This document shows positions 36,436 to 46,787 of a stretch of DNA of 64,000 bases, one piece after another. Numbering within the stretch: the stretch's first letter is position 1; the number at the start of each line of letters is the position of its first letter. The DNA comes from Thermoleophilaceae bacterium (GTDB lineage: Bacteria; Actinomycetota; Thermoleophilia; Solirubrobacterales; Thermoleophilaceae). A model generated the notes under the pieces. That model had not been told where the DNA came from. It saw only the letters and a program-made list of their open reading frames with translations, and made no database searches. Made by a program: the position numbers and the translations under genes. Where the stretch lies: contig JACVRW010000001.1 of the NCBI GenBank assembly GCA_014534235.1, positions 32,114 through 96,113 of the forward strand, in the 5' to 3' direction.

Positions 36436-37881
36436 ATGACCCTTCGCGAGCTGATGGGGAATGGCGCCCCCGAGGTGGAGGTCACGGATCTCGCCTATTC
36501 GAGCCAGAGCGTCACGCCGGGGGCGCTCTTTTTTTGCGTGCCCGGGTTCCGCGCGGACGGCCATGACTTCGCTGCGGCCGCCGTCGAGCGCGGCGCGGTG
36601 GCGCTCGTCTGCGAGCGCCCGCTGGGGCTCGGCGTGCCGGAGGTGCTGGTGCCTGACGTGCGGGCCGCGATGGGGCCCGCCGCGGCGCGCTTCTACGGGG
36701 ACCCCACCTCTCGGCTCCACGTGGTCGGCGTCACGGGGACGAACGGCAAGACCACGACCGCCTTCCTCGTACGTCACCTGCTCGAGGCGGACGGCCGGAG
36801 GTGCGGTCTGCTCGGCACGGTGAAGCGGGTCGTCGGCGGCGTGGAGGAGGAGGTCGAGCGGACGACGCCCGAGGCCATCGACCTCCAGGCGACGTTCAGG
36901 CGCATGCTCGACCGGGGCGACGCCGCGTGCGCGATGGAGGTCTCCTCTCATGCGCTCGCGCTCGGCCGGGTGGCCGGTATCAGGTTCGCCTGCCGCGTGT
37001 TCACGAACCTGACCCAGGACCACCTCGACTTCCACGAGACGATGGAGGCCTACTTCGCGGCGAAGAGGCGGCTGTTCGAGGAGCCGGGCACGTCGGTCGT
37101 CAACGTCGACGACGCCTACGGCCGGCGGATCGCCGAGGAGGTCGACTCCGTGACGTTCGCCATCGACCGCGACGCGGACTACCGCGCGCGCGACGTCGAG
37201 TTCGACCTGACGGGCTCCCGCTTCGTGTGCCAAACGCCGGACGGTCCGCTCGAGCTCGAGTCGCCGCTGCCGGGGCTGTTCAACGTGCAAAACGTGCTGG
37301 GGGCGGTCGCCGCCGCCCGCTCGCTCGGCGTGCCGGCCGCCACGATTGCCGCGGCGCTGCCAGCCTTCGGGCGCGTCCCCGGCCGCTTCGAGCCCGTGGA
37401 CGAGGGCCAGCCGTTCGGCGTGCTCGTGGACTACGCGCATACCCCCGACTCGCTCGAGAATGTCCTGCGGGCGGCCCGTGAGGTGACCCGCGGCCGGCTG
37501 CACGTCGTGTTCGGCGCGGGCGGCGACCGCGACCGCGGCAAGCGCCCGCTCATGGGCGCGGTGGCGCGGCGGCTTGCCGACCGTGTGCTCGTGACCTCGG
37601 ACAACCCGAGGAACGAGGACCCGAACGCGATCATCGACCAGGTGATGGAGGGAGCCGGCCCGGACGCCGAGCGCGAGGTGGACCGGCGCAGGGCGATCGC
37701 GATCGCCGTGGAGACGGCGGAGCCGGGCGACGTCGTGGTGATAGCGGGCAAGGGGCACGAGCAGGGGCAGGAGTTCGAGCGGGGTCGCAAGGAGCCGTTC
37801 GACGACGTCACGGTTGCGCGCGACGCGTTGCGCGCCAGCGTTGGCGCAGGCGCCGGAGCGCGCCGCAGGGGCTCCGCATGA
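36436..37881 (+). CDS. murE: UDP-MurNAc-tripeptide synthetase MurE (DNPR motif consistent with meso-DAP)
   Basis: GVTGTNGKTTTAFLVRHLL, TPEAIDLQ, MEVSSHALALGRV, TSDNPRNEDPNAII. Confidence 0.96.
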   Translation: MTLRELMGNGAPEVEVTDLAYSSQSVTPGALFFCVPGFRADGHDFAAAAVERGAVALVCERPLGLGVPEVLVPDVRAAMGPAAARFYGDPTSRLHVVGVTGTNGKTTTAFLVRHLLEADGRRCGLLGTVKRVVGGVEEEVERTTPEAIDLQATFRRMLDRGDAACAMEVSSHALALGRVAGIRFACRVFTNLTQDHLDFHETMEAYFAAKRRLFEEPGTSVVNVDDAYGRRIAEEVDSVTFAIDRDADYRARDVEFDLTGSRFVCQTPDGPLELESPLPGLFNVQNVLGAVAAARSLGVPAATIAAALPAFGRVPGRFEPVDEGQPFGVLVDYAHTPDSLENVLRAAREVTRGRLHVVFGAGGDRDRGKRPLMGAVARRLADRVLVTSDNPRNEDPNAIIDQVMEGAGPDAEREVDRRRAIAIAVETAEPGDVVVIAGKGHEQGQEFERGRKEPFDDVTVARDALRASVGAGAGARRRGSA

Positions 37882-39233
37882 TCGACCTGCCCGCCGGGCG
37901 CCTGGCGGCGGCCGTCGGTGGGAGCCAGCTGGCGGGCGATCCGGAGCGGGCGGGCCCGCACCGCGCCGTGATCGACTCTCGCGCCGTCGAGCCTGGCGAC
38001 CTGTTCGTCGGGCTGCGGGGCGCGCACGCGGACGGCGGGGACTTCGCCCCCGGCGCGCTCGAGTCGGGCGCATGGGGTGTGCTCGTGGGGAACGACCGCC
38101 GGGGGCCCGCCCTCGCGGCGGTCGAGGGTACGGTCGGCGACTCGCCGTGCGCGCAGGCCGTCGTGATCGCGGCCGACGACCCGCTCGCCGCGCTTCAGCG
38201 GCTCGCCACCGCATGGCGGCGCGAGCTCGGCTGCAAGGTCGCCGGGATCACGGGCTCCACCGGCAAGACCTCCACGAAGGACATCCTCGCCGCACTGCTG
38301 CGTCCCCGCACCCGCACGCACCAGAGCCGCGAGAACTTCAACACGGAGATCGGGTTGCCGCTCGCCATCCTCGAGGCGCCGCGTGACACCGAGGTGCTCG
38401 TGCTCGAGATGGCCATGCGAGGCGAGGGCCAGATCGCCGAGCTCACGGCGATCGCCGAGCCGGACGTAGGGGTGATCGTGAACGTGGGCCCCGTCCACCT
38501 CGAGCTGCTCGGCACGATCGAGCGCGTGGCGGCCGCCAAGGCCGAGCTGATCCGCGACCTGCCCGCGGGCGCCGCCTGCGTTGTGCCGGCAAGCGAGCCT
38601 CTGCTCGAGGCCCACCTGCGCGAGGACCTCGACACGTGGACCTTCGGCCCCGGCGGGCACGTACAGCTCCTGGCGATGGACGGCCCGCGCGCGGAGATCG
38701 AGGCCCGCGGCGAGCGAATCGAGCTCGAGCTGCCCTTCCGTGAGCCGCACAACCTGCTGAACACACTGGCCGCGGTCGCCGCGGCACGCGCCCTGGACCT
38801 AGCCGTCGGCGGCCCGGTCGACGTGCGCTTCTCTTCGCTACGGGGCGAGGTCGTGGAGCTCCCCGGCGGGGTGGTGGTGGTAAACGACTGCTACAACGCC
38901 AACCCAATGTCGATGCGGGCCGCCCTCGACCACCTCGCGGAGAGCCCGGCCGAGCGGCGCGTTGCGGTGCTGGGGACGATGGCGGAGCTCGGCGAGGGGT
39001 CCGCCCGCTACCACCGCGAGATCGGCGAGCTGGCCGCCGACCTCGGCGTCGACGTCCTCATCACAGTCGGCGACGCCGCCCTCGGCTACACCGAGGGCTT
39101 CGACGGCGAGACGCACTCGGTGGCGACCCCGGAGGAGGCCGGCGCCCTGCTCGAGGAGGTCGCGCGCCCCGGCGATCGGGTCCTGGTGAAGGGATCGCGC
39201 TCGGTCGGCCTTGAGCGAGTGCTCGGTGGTTAG
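37878..39233 (+). CDS. murF: MurF ligase
   Basis: GITGSTGKTSTKDILAALL, LEMAMRGEGQIAELTAIAEPDVGVIVNVGPVHLELLGTIE, NDCYNANPMSMRAALDHL. Confidence 0.96.
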   Translation: MIDLPAGRLAAAVGGSQLAGDPERAGPHRAVIDSRAVEPGDLFVGLRGAHADGGDFAPGALESGAWGVLVGNDRRGPALAAVEGTVGDSPCAQAVVIAADDPLAALQRLATAWRRELGCKVAGITGSTGKTSTKDILAALLRPRTRTHQSRENFNTEIGLPLAILEAPRDTEVLVLEMAMRGEGQIAELTAIAEPDVGVIVNVGPVHLELLGTIERVAAAKAELIRDLPAGAACVVPASEPLLEAHLREDLDTWTFGPGGHVQLLAMDGPRAEIEARGERIELELPFREPHNLLNTLAAVAAARALDLAVGGPVDVRFSSLRGEVVELPGGVVVVNDCYNANPMSMRAALDHLAESPAERRVAVLGTMAELGEGSARYHREIGELAADLGVDVLITVGDAALGYTEGFDGETHSVATPEEAGALLEEVARPGDRVLVKGSRSVGLERVLGG

Positions 39234-39259
39234 ACGGATTCGCGGAGACCGCGGATAGG

Positions 39260-40234
39260 GTGCTCGGCGAGATCCTCATTGGGGGCATGGCCTCCCTGCT
39301 GATCTGCGTGTTCATCGGGCCGCGGTTCATCGAGTACCTACGCCTCAAGGAGTTCGGCCAGCACATTCGCGAGGAGGGACCGGCCGGGCACGCCGGCAAG
39401 GCGGGTACGCCGACGATGGGTGGGCTCGCCGTGCTCGTGTCCGTGCTGGTCCCGTTCCTGATCCTCTCCGAGTACCGCGCCCAGAGCGTCGCGGTGCTGG
39501 GCACGACCCTCGCGATGGCCGCGCTCGGCTTCGCAGACGACTGGATCAAGCTCCGAAAGCGCCGCTCGCTCGGGGTCTCGGGCCGGACGAAGCTCGTGAT
39601 CCAGGCGCTGACCGCCATCGCGCTGTGGCTCGCCGTGTCGGAGTACGTAGGGGTCGAGGACACGCTGCGACTGCGCGTGGTCGACGCCTCGATCGACCTC
39701 GGGATCGCGTACCCGGTGCTGATCTTCCTGGTGCTGGCGGGCGCCACGAACGGCGTCAACCTGACGGACGGCCTGGACGGCCTCGCCGCGGGCTGCGCCG
39801 CGATCGTCTTCCTCGCCTTTACCGCCATGACGTTCATCACCGCCGGCCAGCAGGACCTGGCGCTCCTGTCGGCGTGCCTGGTCGGCGCCTGCGTGGGCTT
39901 CCTCTGGTTCAACTCCTTCCCCGCCTCGGTCTTCATGGGCGACACCGGCTCGCTCGGCCTCGGCGGGGCGATCGCGGGGCTCGCCGTGCTGACCAAGTCG
40001 GAGATCCTGCTGATCCTGATCGGGGGCATCTTCGTCATTGAGGCGCTGTCGGTGGCGATCCAGGTGTTCGCCTTCCAGCGCTTTCGAAAGCGCGTCTTCC
40101 TGATGGCGCCGATCCACCACCACTTCGAGCTCCTGGGGTGGTCGGAGACGAAGATCATCCTGCGCTTCTGGATCGTCGCCGCGATCTGCGCGGCGATCGG
40201 GTTCACGCTCTACCAGCAGTCGGTCACCCCCTGA
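39260..40234 (+). CDS. mraY: Phospho-MurNAc-pentapeptide transferase MraY
   Basis: AGTPTMGG, FADDWIK, NGVNLTDGLDGLAAG, PIHHHFELLGWSETKIILRFW. Confidence 0.97.
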   Translation: MLGEILIGGMASLLICVFIGPRFIEYLRLKEFGQHIREEGPAGHAGKAGTPTMGGLAVLVSVLVPFLILSEYRAQSVAVLGTTLAMAALGFADDWIKLRKRRSLGVSGRTKLVIQALTAIALWLAVSEYVGVEDTLRLRVVDASIDLGIAYPVLIFLVLAGATNGVNLTDGLDGLAAGCAAIVFLAFTAMTFITAGQQDLALLSACLVGACVGFLWFNSFPASVFMGDTGSLGLGGAIAGLAVLTKSEILLILIGGIFVIEALSVAIQVFAFQRFRKRVFLMAPIHHHFELLGWSETKIILRFWIVAAICAAIGFTLYQQSVTP

Positions 40235-41514
40235 TGCGGCCGCCGCTCCCCGACGGGCCGTACCTGATCATCGGGCTCGCCAGGTCGGGCGCGGCGGCGG
40301 CGCGGATGCTGCTACCGCGCGGTGAGGTGATCGCGGCCGACAGCGGCCATCCCGAGCGGCCGCCGGGCGTGGAGGCGCACCTCGGCACGGACGGGGTCGA
40401 GCTGCTCGAGCGGGCGAGGTGCGTCGTGAAGAGCCCGGGCGTGCCGAACGACGCGCCGGCGATAGTCGCGGCGCGCGAGCGGGGGCTGCCGCTGTTCGGC
40501 GAGCTCGAGCTCGCCTGGCGCCTCCTGCCGAATCGCTTTGTAGCGGTCACCGGGACCAACGGGAAGACCACCACCTGCGAGCTCCTCGGGGCGGTGTACA
40601 GGGAGGCCGGCCGTCCGGTGGCGGTGGCGGGGAACGTGGGGACGCCGCTCTCGTCGCTCGTGGGCGAGGTCGATGGGGAGACCGTGATCGTCTGCGAGGT
40701 GTCGAGCTTCCAGGCCGAGGACTCGGAGGCGTTCGCGCCCGAGACGGCGCTGCTCCTCAACCTGACCGAGGATCACCTCGATCGCCACGGCAGCTTCGGC
40801 GCCTATCGCGAGGCCAAGCTGCGCCTGTTCGCGAACCAGACCGCCGGACAGGCTGCCGTCGCCCCGCCGGGATTCGAGCTTCCCGGGGCCGGGCGCCGGG
40901 TGACTTTCGGCGGCCCGGACTGCGACCTGTGGCTGCGCGACGGGGTGCTCGGCTGGGGCGAGCACGCGCTGATGCCGGCCGGCGAGCTCCGCCTGCGCGG
41001 CGCGCACAACCTGGAGAACGGGATGGGCGCGGCGGCGGCCGCCCTGAGTGACGGCGTATCGCGGGAGGCGGTCAGGGGCGCGCTCCGGACGTTCGCCGGC
41101 GTTCCACACCGGCTCGAGGAGGTGGGCACCGTCGGGGGCGTCCTCTATGTGAACGACTCGAAGGCCACCAACGTGGCGTCGGCCGCACGCGGAATCGAGG
41201 CCTTCGACGGGGTGCATGCCATCCTCGGCGGCAGCCTCAAGGGGGGCGGGTTCGAGGGCCTGCGGGGACCGGTCGCCTCGCGCTGCCGGGCCTGCTACCT
41301 CATCGGACAGGCCGCCGAGCGGCTCGAGCGGGACCTGGCCGGCACGGTCCCGCTGCGACGCTGCGGCGACCTCGAGCGTGCCATCCGCGCCGCGTCCGCC
41401 GCGGCGGCGCCGGGGGAGGTCGTGCTGCTCTCGCCCGCGTGCGCCAGCTTCGACCAGTTCCGCGACTTCGAGGAGCGCGGCGACCGCTTCCGGGAGCTGG
41501 TCCGGAAAGCATGA
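40234..41514 (+). CDS. murD: MurD ligase
   Basis: VAVTGTNGKTTTCELLGAVY, CEVSSFQAEDSEAFAPETALLLNLTEDHLDRHGSF, NDSKATNVASAARGIEAF, LLSPACASFDQFRDFEERGDRFRELV. Confidence 0.96.
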   Translation: MRPPLPDGPYLIIGLARSGAAAARMLLPRGEVIAADSGHPERPPGVEAHLGTDGVELLERARCVVKSPGVPNDAPAIVAARERGLPLFGELELAWRLLPNRFVAVTGTNGKTTTCELLGAVYREAGRPVAVAGNVGTPLSSLVGEVDGETVIVCEVSSFQAEDSEAFAPETALLLNLTEDHLDRHGSFGAYREAKLRLFANQTAGQAAVAPPGFELPGAGRRVTFGGPDCDLWLRDGVLGWGEHALMPAGELRLRGAHNLENGMGAAAAALSDGVSREAVRGALRTFAGVPHRLEEVGTVGGVLYVNDSKATNVASAARGIEAFDGVHAILGGSLKGGGFEGLRGPVASRCRACYLIGQAAERLERDLAGTVPLRRCGDLERAIRAASAAAAPGEVVLLSPACASFDQFRDFEERGDRFRELVRKA

Positions 41515-41544
41515 TGTCGGCGAACCGCGTCGAAGAGCGTTCGG

Positions 41545-42756
41545 ATGGTGCGTCGCACTGCCGCTCGAAAGCGCCCCGTCGAGTACTCGATTCTCTACAC
41601 GGCGACCCTGTGCCTCCTCGCGGGCGGGGCGGTGATGGTCTACTCGGCGAGCTCCGCCGAGTCGCTCCTCGACGGCAGCGGAGATCCGTCCTTCTACCTC
41701 AAGCGATACGTAATGTTCGGCGCGGTCGGGCTACTGGTGCTGCACGCAGCCTCGCGCTACGGCCTCGCCGTGCTCCGGGCGATCACCCCGATCCTGCTCA
41801 TGGCCTCCTTCGTGCTCACGGTCGCGGTGATGCTGCCGGGCATGGGGGTGACCGTGAACGGCGCCACGCGCTGGCTTGGAGCAGGCCCGCTCCAGTTCCA
41901 GCCGTCCGAGCTGCTCAAGGTCTCGCTGATCCTGTACGCGGCCCAGGTGCTCGCCGCGCGACCGCGGGCGACGAAGACGCTGGAGGGGCTCCTGAAGCCC
42001 CTGCTGCTTGTGGTGGGGGCGGCCTGCCTCCTGCTCTTGAAGCAGCCGGACATGGGGACCGCGATGGTCATCTGCTTCGCGGTCGGCGCGCTCTTGATCG
42101 CCACCGGCACGCCGCCCCGCCACCTCGCGCTGATCGCCGGCGTGCTCGTCGGGCTCGCGCTGATCGTGGCACTCATCGAGCCGTACCGCCGGGAGCGGCT
42201 CACCTCTTTCCTCGACCCCTTCTCGGACGCCGGCGACAGCGGCTTCCAGGCGGTGCAGGCGCTCACGGCGATTGGATCGGGCGGGTTCTTCGGCGTGGGC
42301 CTCGGCGAGTCGGTGCAGAAGATCTTCTACCTGCCCGAGGCGCACACCGACATGATCCTCGCGATCATCGGCGAGGAGCTCGGACTGCTCGGGATCCTCG
42401 GCGTGGTCGGGCTCTACGGCATGATCGCCTACGCCGGGCTTCGCGCCGCCAAGCTCGCCCAGGACCTGCACTCGAAGCTGCTGGCGGCGGGGGTCACCTC
42501 GCTCATCCTGTGCCAGGCGACGCTGAACTTCTTCGCCGTGCTCGGCATGGCGCCCCTGACCGGGGTCCCGCTGCCCTTTCTGTCGTACGGCAGCACGAAC
42601 CTGATCGTGTTGCTCGGGGCGATGGGGTTGCTGCTGGGCGTGGCCGGCGGCGCCGCCGACGAGAGGGCAGGCCGTCCGAGGCTCGCGGCGATCCGCGGCG
42701 GTCGGGACGCCCGCGAGCGGCGCCCGGCCCGCGCGGCGCGGGCCGGCGCACGCTGA
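41545..42756 (+). CDS. ftsW: FtsW lipid II polymerase (SEDS)
   Basis: NGATRWLGAGPLQFQPSELLKVSLILY, FLPEAHTDMI-like YLPEAHTDMILAIIGEELG, PLTGVPLPFLSYGSTNLI. Confidence 0.95.
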   Translation: MVRRTAARKRPVEYSILYTATLCLLAGGAVMVYSASSAESLLDGSGDPSFYLKRYVMFGAVGLLVLHAASRYGLAVLRAITPILLMASFVLTVAVMLPGMGVTVNGATRWLGAGPLQFQPSELLKVSLILYAAQVLAARPRATKTLEGLLKPLLLVVGAACLLLLKQPDMGTAMVICFAVGALLIATGTPPRHLALIAGVLVGLALIVALIEPYRRERLTSFLDPFSDAGDSGFQAVQALTAIGSGGFFGVGLGESVQKIFYLPEAHTDMILAIIGEELGLLGILGVVGLYGMIAYAGLRAAKLAQDLHSKLLAAGVTSLILCQATLNFFAVLGMAPLTGVPLPFLSYGSTNLIVLLGAMGLLLGVAGGAADERAGRPRLAAIRGGRDARERRPARAARAGAR

Positions 42757-42766
42757 CGGGAGGCGC

Positions 42767-43939
42767 GTGCCCCGCGTCGTGACGGGCGCCGGCGGGACGG
42801 CCGGACCCCGGGTAGTGATCGCCGCCGGCGGGACCGCCGGGCACGTGATCCCGGCGCTCGCGGTGGCGGACGCCCTCCGCGCGCGCGGCGCGTCGGTCAC
42901 GTTCATCGGCGGTGAGCGCGCCGAGGCCGAGCTCGTGCCGGCCGCTGGGTACCCGTTCCACCGGCTTCGGGTGGTCGGCCTCGACCGGCGAAACCCCGTG
43001 CGAGCGGCCCGGGGGGTGCTGCTCGCGGCCCGGGCCACCGGGCGGGCGCGGGGGCTGCTGCGCTCGATCGGCGCGGACGCGGTGCTTGGTGGCGGCGGCT
43101 ACGTGGCCGCGCCCGTGGGCGTGGCCGCCTGGACCCTGCGGCTGCCGCTGGTCCTGACCGAGGCCGACAGCCACCTTGGCATGTCGAACCGGCTGCTCGC
43201 CCCGCTCGCGAGCCGAGTGTTCCTGGCGTTCCCGCTGCGGTATGCACGCCGCGCGGGCGGCAAGTACATACTCACTGGTCGCCCGTTGCCGGCTGGCACT
43301 GGAGAGGCGGACCCGCGGGCCGCCCGAGAGCGCTTCGGCATCCCGCTCGACGCCAAGTGCCTGCTCGTGTTCGGCGGCTCGCTCGGGGCTCGCCGGCTGA
43401 ACGAGGCGGCGCTCGAGGCCTTCGGCCAGGCGGCCCCGTGCACGGTGCTGCACGCCTCCGGGCGCCGCGACCACGCTGAGCTGCGCCGGCGGCTCGACGC
43501 GCTCGGGTCGCCGCCGCACTACCGCCTCGTCTCGTACATCGAGCCGTTTGCGGACGCCCTCGCCGCGTCTGACCTCGTAGTGGCGCGGGCCGGAGGCTCG
43601 GTGTTCGAGGTCGCCGCCGCCGGACTGCCGGCGATCCTCGTCCCGTACCCGCGCGCCACCGCCGATCACCAGACCGCGAACGCGCGCCACATGGAGCGCG
43701 CGGGCGCTGCGATCGTGATCCCGGACGCCGAGCTGGACGGTGCCGCTCTCCGCCGCGAGGTGGCGGCACTGTTGGGCGCGCCAAAGCGCATGGCGGCGAT
43801 GGCCCAGGCGGCGCGCGCGGCGTCCAGGCCGGACGCTGCGGATCGGATCGCCGACGAGCTACTGGAGCTGGGTCGAGATCGCCCTCCGCGGGCCGGTCAG
43901 GGGACGCGCTCGATCAGCCGATCGAGGAACCCGGCCTGA
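42767..43939 (+). CDS. murG: MurG glycosyltransferase
   Basis: IAAGGTAGHVIPALAVADAL, GGGGYVAAPVGVAAW, LVFGGSLGARRLNEA, RAGGSVFEVAAAGLPAILVPYPRATADHQTANARHME. Confidence 0.96.
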   Translation: MPRVVTGAGGTAGPRVVIAAGGTAGHVIPALAVADALRARGASVTFIGGERAEAELVPAAGYPFHRLRVVGLDRRNPVRAARGVLLAARATGRARGLLRSIGADAVLGGGGYVAAPVGVAAWTLRLPLVLTEADSHLGMSNRLLAPLASRVFLAFPLRYARRAGGKYILTGRPLPAGTGEADPRAARERFGIPLDAKCLLVFGGSLGARRLNEAALEAFGQAAPCTVLHASGRRDHAELRRRLDALGSPPHYRLVSYIEPFADALAASDLVVARAGGSVFEVAAAGLPAILVPYPRATADHQTANARHMERAGAAIVIPDAELDGAALRREVAALLGAPKRMAAMAQAARAASRPDAADRIADELLELGRDRPPRAGQGTRSISRSRNPA

Positions 43940-44358
43940 GCGGGGACGAGCTTTTCTCGGGCCTCGTCGATGCGGAACCAGCCGGCACGGTCGACCTCCG
44001 GGAACTCGGCCATGCGGCCCGAGCGCGGGGGCCACTCCATCTCGAAGGTGTTGCTCGTGACCGCGTCGGCGTCGAGGTCGCCCTCGGCGGCGAACGCCCT
44101 AACGAGCTTGCCGCTCTTCTGCTTCAGCTCGCCGAGGTCGGACAGCTCGCCGGGCGGGAGCGCCGTGCCGGTCTCCTCCTCGAACTCCCGCAGCGCGCAG
44201 GCGCGCGGATCGTCCCCGTCCTCGTACTCCCCCTTGGGAACCGACCACACGCCGGCGTCCCGACGCGCCCAGAACGGGCCGCCGGGGTGCACGAGGAGCA
44301 CCTCGACGGCACCGCCCGCGAGCCGGTAGAGCAGGATGCCGGCGCTGCGCTTTGGCAT
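43897..44358 (-). CDS. NUDIX hydrolase
   Basis: RSAGILLYRLAGGAVEVLLVHPGGPFW; Nudix box PKGEYEDGDDPRACALREFEEETG. Confidence 0.93.
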   Translation of the reverse strand: MPKRSAGILLYRLAGGAVEVLLVHPGGPFWARRDAGVWSVPKGEYEDGDDPRACALREFEEETGTALPPGELSDLGELKQKSGKLVRAFAAEGDLDADAVTSNTFEMEWPPRSGRMAEFPEVDRAGWFRIDEAREKLVPAQAGFLDRLIERVP

Positions 44359-44439
44359 GGCCGAGAGGATGGCAGGGAACCCGGTCTGCGCCGACCCTCA
44401 AGGCGTCCCGCCGGAATGCGAGGCTATGGTCCGGCCGCG

Positions 44440-45879
44440 ATGGAAGAACGCCCGCTCGTGGGACGCACCCTTCATTTCATCGGGATCGGCGGCGCGGGAA
44501 TGAGCGGTCTGGCCCTCGTGACGAGCGCGCTCGGCGCGCGTGTGACGGGCTCGGATCGGTCCGATTCCTCGTATTGCGCTCGGCTTCGGGCCGCCGGGAT
44601 CGAGCCGGTGATCGGACACGATGCAGCCAACGTCCCAGAGGGCGCAGAGGTCGTCGTGTCGACGGCCATTCCCGACGACAACCCTGAGCTGGCCGCCGCG
44701 CGCGCGGCCGGCGCCCGGATCGTCCACCGCGGGGACCTTCTCGGGGAGCTCTCGCGTATGAAGCGGACGATCGCCATCGGGGGCACGCACGGAAAGACCA
44801 CCTCCGCGGCGATGGCTGCCCATGCCCTGCGCGAGACCGGGCGCTCCCCCGCCTTCCTCATCGGCGGTGAGCTCCGCGCCGCCCGGGCGAACGCTGGCTG
44901 GGGCGAGGGGGAGTGGGCGGTGATCGAGGCGGACGAGTCCGACCGCTCCTTCCTCAAGCTCGCGCGCGAGGTGGCGGTGGTCACCAACGTCGACCTGGAG
45001 CACCACGCCACGTACCGGAGCCTGCGCGAGCTGGAGCGGGTCTTCGCGGAGTTCCTCGAGCCGGCCGGGGTGCGCGTGGTCGGGCCGGGGGTAGAGCTGC
45101 CGGGGGTGTCCGGAGCCGTGACGTTCGGCTTGGAGGCTGGGTCCCTGCGCGCCGAGGGCCTCGAGCTGCTCCCGGGCGGCTCCCGCTTCGTTGTGGACGG
45201 CGCCGAGGTCGAGCTGCGCGTGCCCGGGCGACACAACGTGCTGAACGCCCTCGCTGCCCTGGCGGCGTGCCGGCCCGCCGGCCTCAGCCCGGCCGAGGCG
45301 GCGCCGGCGCTCGCGGGCTTCACCGGCGCGGCGCGCCGGTTCGAGGAGCACGGCCGGACCGCCTCCGGCGCGCTGGTCTACGACGACTACGCCCATCACC
45401 CGACGGAGGTGCGGGCCACGCTCGAGGCGGGGCGGACGCTGGGGCCGGCGCGCCTCGTAGCCTGCTTTCAGCCGCACCTCTACTCACGCACGCGCAAGCT
45501 CGCGCGCGAGTTCGGGCGCGCGCTCTCCGTGGCCGACCTCGTGGTGGTCCTCGACGTCTATCCGGCGCGTGAGCGGGCGGAGGACTTCCGCGGCGTTACC
45601 GGTCTCCTGGTCGCGGGCGCGACCGCGGACGCGGCGGGTGGCCGACCGGTCTGGTGGCTCCCGGGAATGGACGATGCCGAGCGCATGCTCCGCGGCGAGC
45701 TGCGCGAAGGAGACCTACTCGTAACGCTCGGGGCTGGAGACGTGGACTTGCTGGCGCGCCGCCTGGTGGGGCGGGGCGCGCGAACGGAGGCCACCGGGGG
45801 CGCGGCCGCGGGAGTTGAGGCCGGCGGCGCGGCTCCCGCAACGGCTGGCGGCACGGCGCCGGCGGAGGCCCAGCAGTGA
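44440..45879 (+). CDS. murC: MurC ligase
   Basis: LHFIGIGGAGMSGLALV, IGGTHGKTTSAAM, EADESDRSFLKL, YDDYAHHPTEVRATL, FQPHLYSRTR. Confidence 0.96.
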   Translation: MEERPLVGRTLHFIGIGGAGMSGLALVTSALGARVTGSDRSDSSYCARLRAAGIEPVIGHDAANVPEGAEVVVSTAIPDDNPELAAARAAGARIVHRGDLLGELSRMKRTIAIGGTHGKTTSAAMAAHALRETGRSPAFLIGGELRAARANAGWGEGEWAVIEADESDRSFLKLAREVAVVTNVDLEHHATYRSLRELERVFAEFLEPAGVRVVGPGVELPGVSGAVTFGLEAGSLRAEGLELLPGGSRFVVDGAEVELRVPGRHNVLNALAALAACRPAGLSPAEAAPALAGFTGAARRFEEHGRTASGALVYDDYAHHPTEVRATLEAGRTLGPARLVACFQPHLYSRTRKLAREFGRALSVADLVVVLDVYPARERAEDFRGVTGLLVAGATADAAGGRPVWWLPGMDDAERMLRGELREGDLLVTLGAGDVDLLARRLVGRGARTEATGGAAAGVEAGGAAPATAGGTAPAEAQQ

Positions 45880-46787
45880 CTGGCCCGCCCGCGGGCGTCG
45901 AGCGCGATTACCCGCTCGCCCGGCTCACCACGATCCGTACCGGCGGACCCGCGGACTTCTTCGCCCGGCCGGACTCGCCCGAGCGCCTCTCCGAGCTGCT
46001 CGCATGGGCCGATGCCGCCGAGATCCCGGTAGGAGTGGTCGGCTCGGGATCGAACCTCCTCGTAGCGGATGAAGGATTCCGAGGTCTCGTCTTGAAGCTG
46101 GACGGCCCGCTGGCGGGCATCGAGCTGGACGGCGGGCGCCTGCTCTGCGGGGGAGGGGCGCGGCTGCCGCAGGCATCGGCGCGAGCGGCCCGTGCCGGCC
46201 TGAGTGGGCTCGAGTTCGGCGTGAACATCCCAGGCACGGTCGGCGGGGCCGTGAAGATGAACGCGAACGCGTATGGCGGCGACCTGGCGCGGGTCCTCGA
46301 ATGGGTCGACGTGACGACGGCGGACGGGACCGAGCGCCGCCACCCCGAGGAGCTCGGCTTTCGCTACCGGCGCTCGAACCTCGGGCCGCGCGAGGTGGTT
46401 GCACGCGCCGCGTTCGCGCTGAGCCCGGCCGAGCCTGAGTCCGTCAAGTCGGCCCTGGCGGAGATGCGAGCCTCCCGAAAGGCCGCGCAGCCGTCGGGCA
46501 TCAAGACGTTCGGCTCGACGTTCAAGAACCCAGACGACGCACGCGCCGAGGGCAGCACTGCGGGGGTCCTGCTCGATCGAGCCGGCTGCCGCGGCCTGAC
46601 CGTCGGCGGCGCCCGCTTCTCCGAGAAGCACGCGAACTTCGTCGAGAACATGGGGGAGGCCACGACGGCCGACGTGGTGGCGCTCATGGCAGAGGGCAGG
46701 CGGCGGGTGCGCGAGCGCTTCGGGATCGAACTCGAACCCGAGGTTGAGTTCCTCGGGGAGGTCGACGCGGCGGGGCTCCGTCCGTGA
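45876..46787 (+). CDS. murB: UDP-N-acetylenolpyruvoylglucosamine reductase MurB
   Basis: TTIRTGGPADFFARP, GSGSNLLVADEGFRGLVLKL, GIPGTVGGAVKMNANAYG-like, GSTFKNPD, SEKHANFVEN. Confidence 0.96.
   Translation: MTGPPAGVERDYPLARLTTIRTGGPADFFARPDSPERLSELLAWADAAEIPVGVVGSGSNLLVADEGFRGLVLKLDGPLAGIELDGGRLLCGGGARLPQASARAARAGLSGLEFGVNIPGTVGGAVKMNANAYGGDLARVLEWVDVTTADGTERRHPEELGFRYRRSNLGPREVVARAAFALSPAEPESVKSALAEMRASRKAAQPSGIKTFGSTFKNPDDARAEGSTAGVLLDRAGCRGLTVGGARFSEKHANFVENMGEATTADVVALMAEGRRRVRERFGIELEPEVEFLGEVDAAGLRP

Noticed and set aside
35245-38214. 989-aa minus-strand ORF opposite ftsI/murE
   Set aside because: Antisense shadow of strongly recognisable dcw genes; composition typical of spurious high-GC ORFs.
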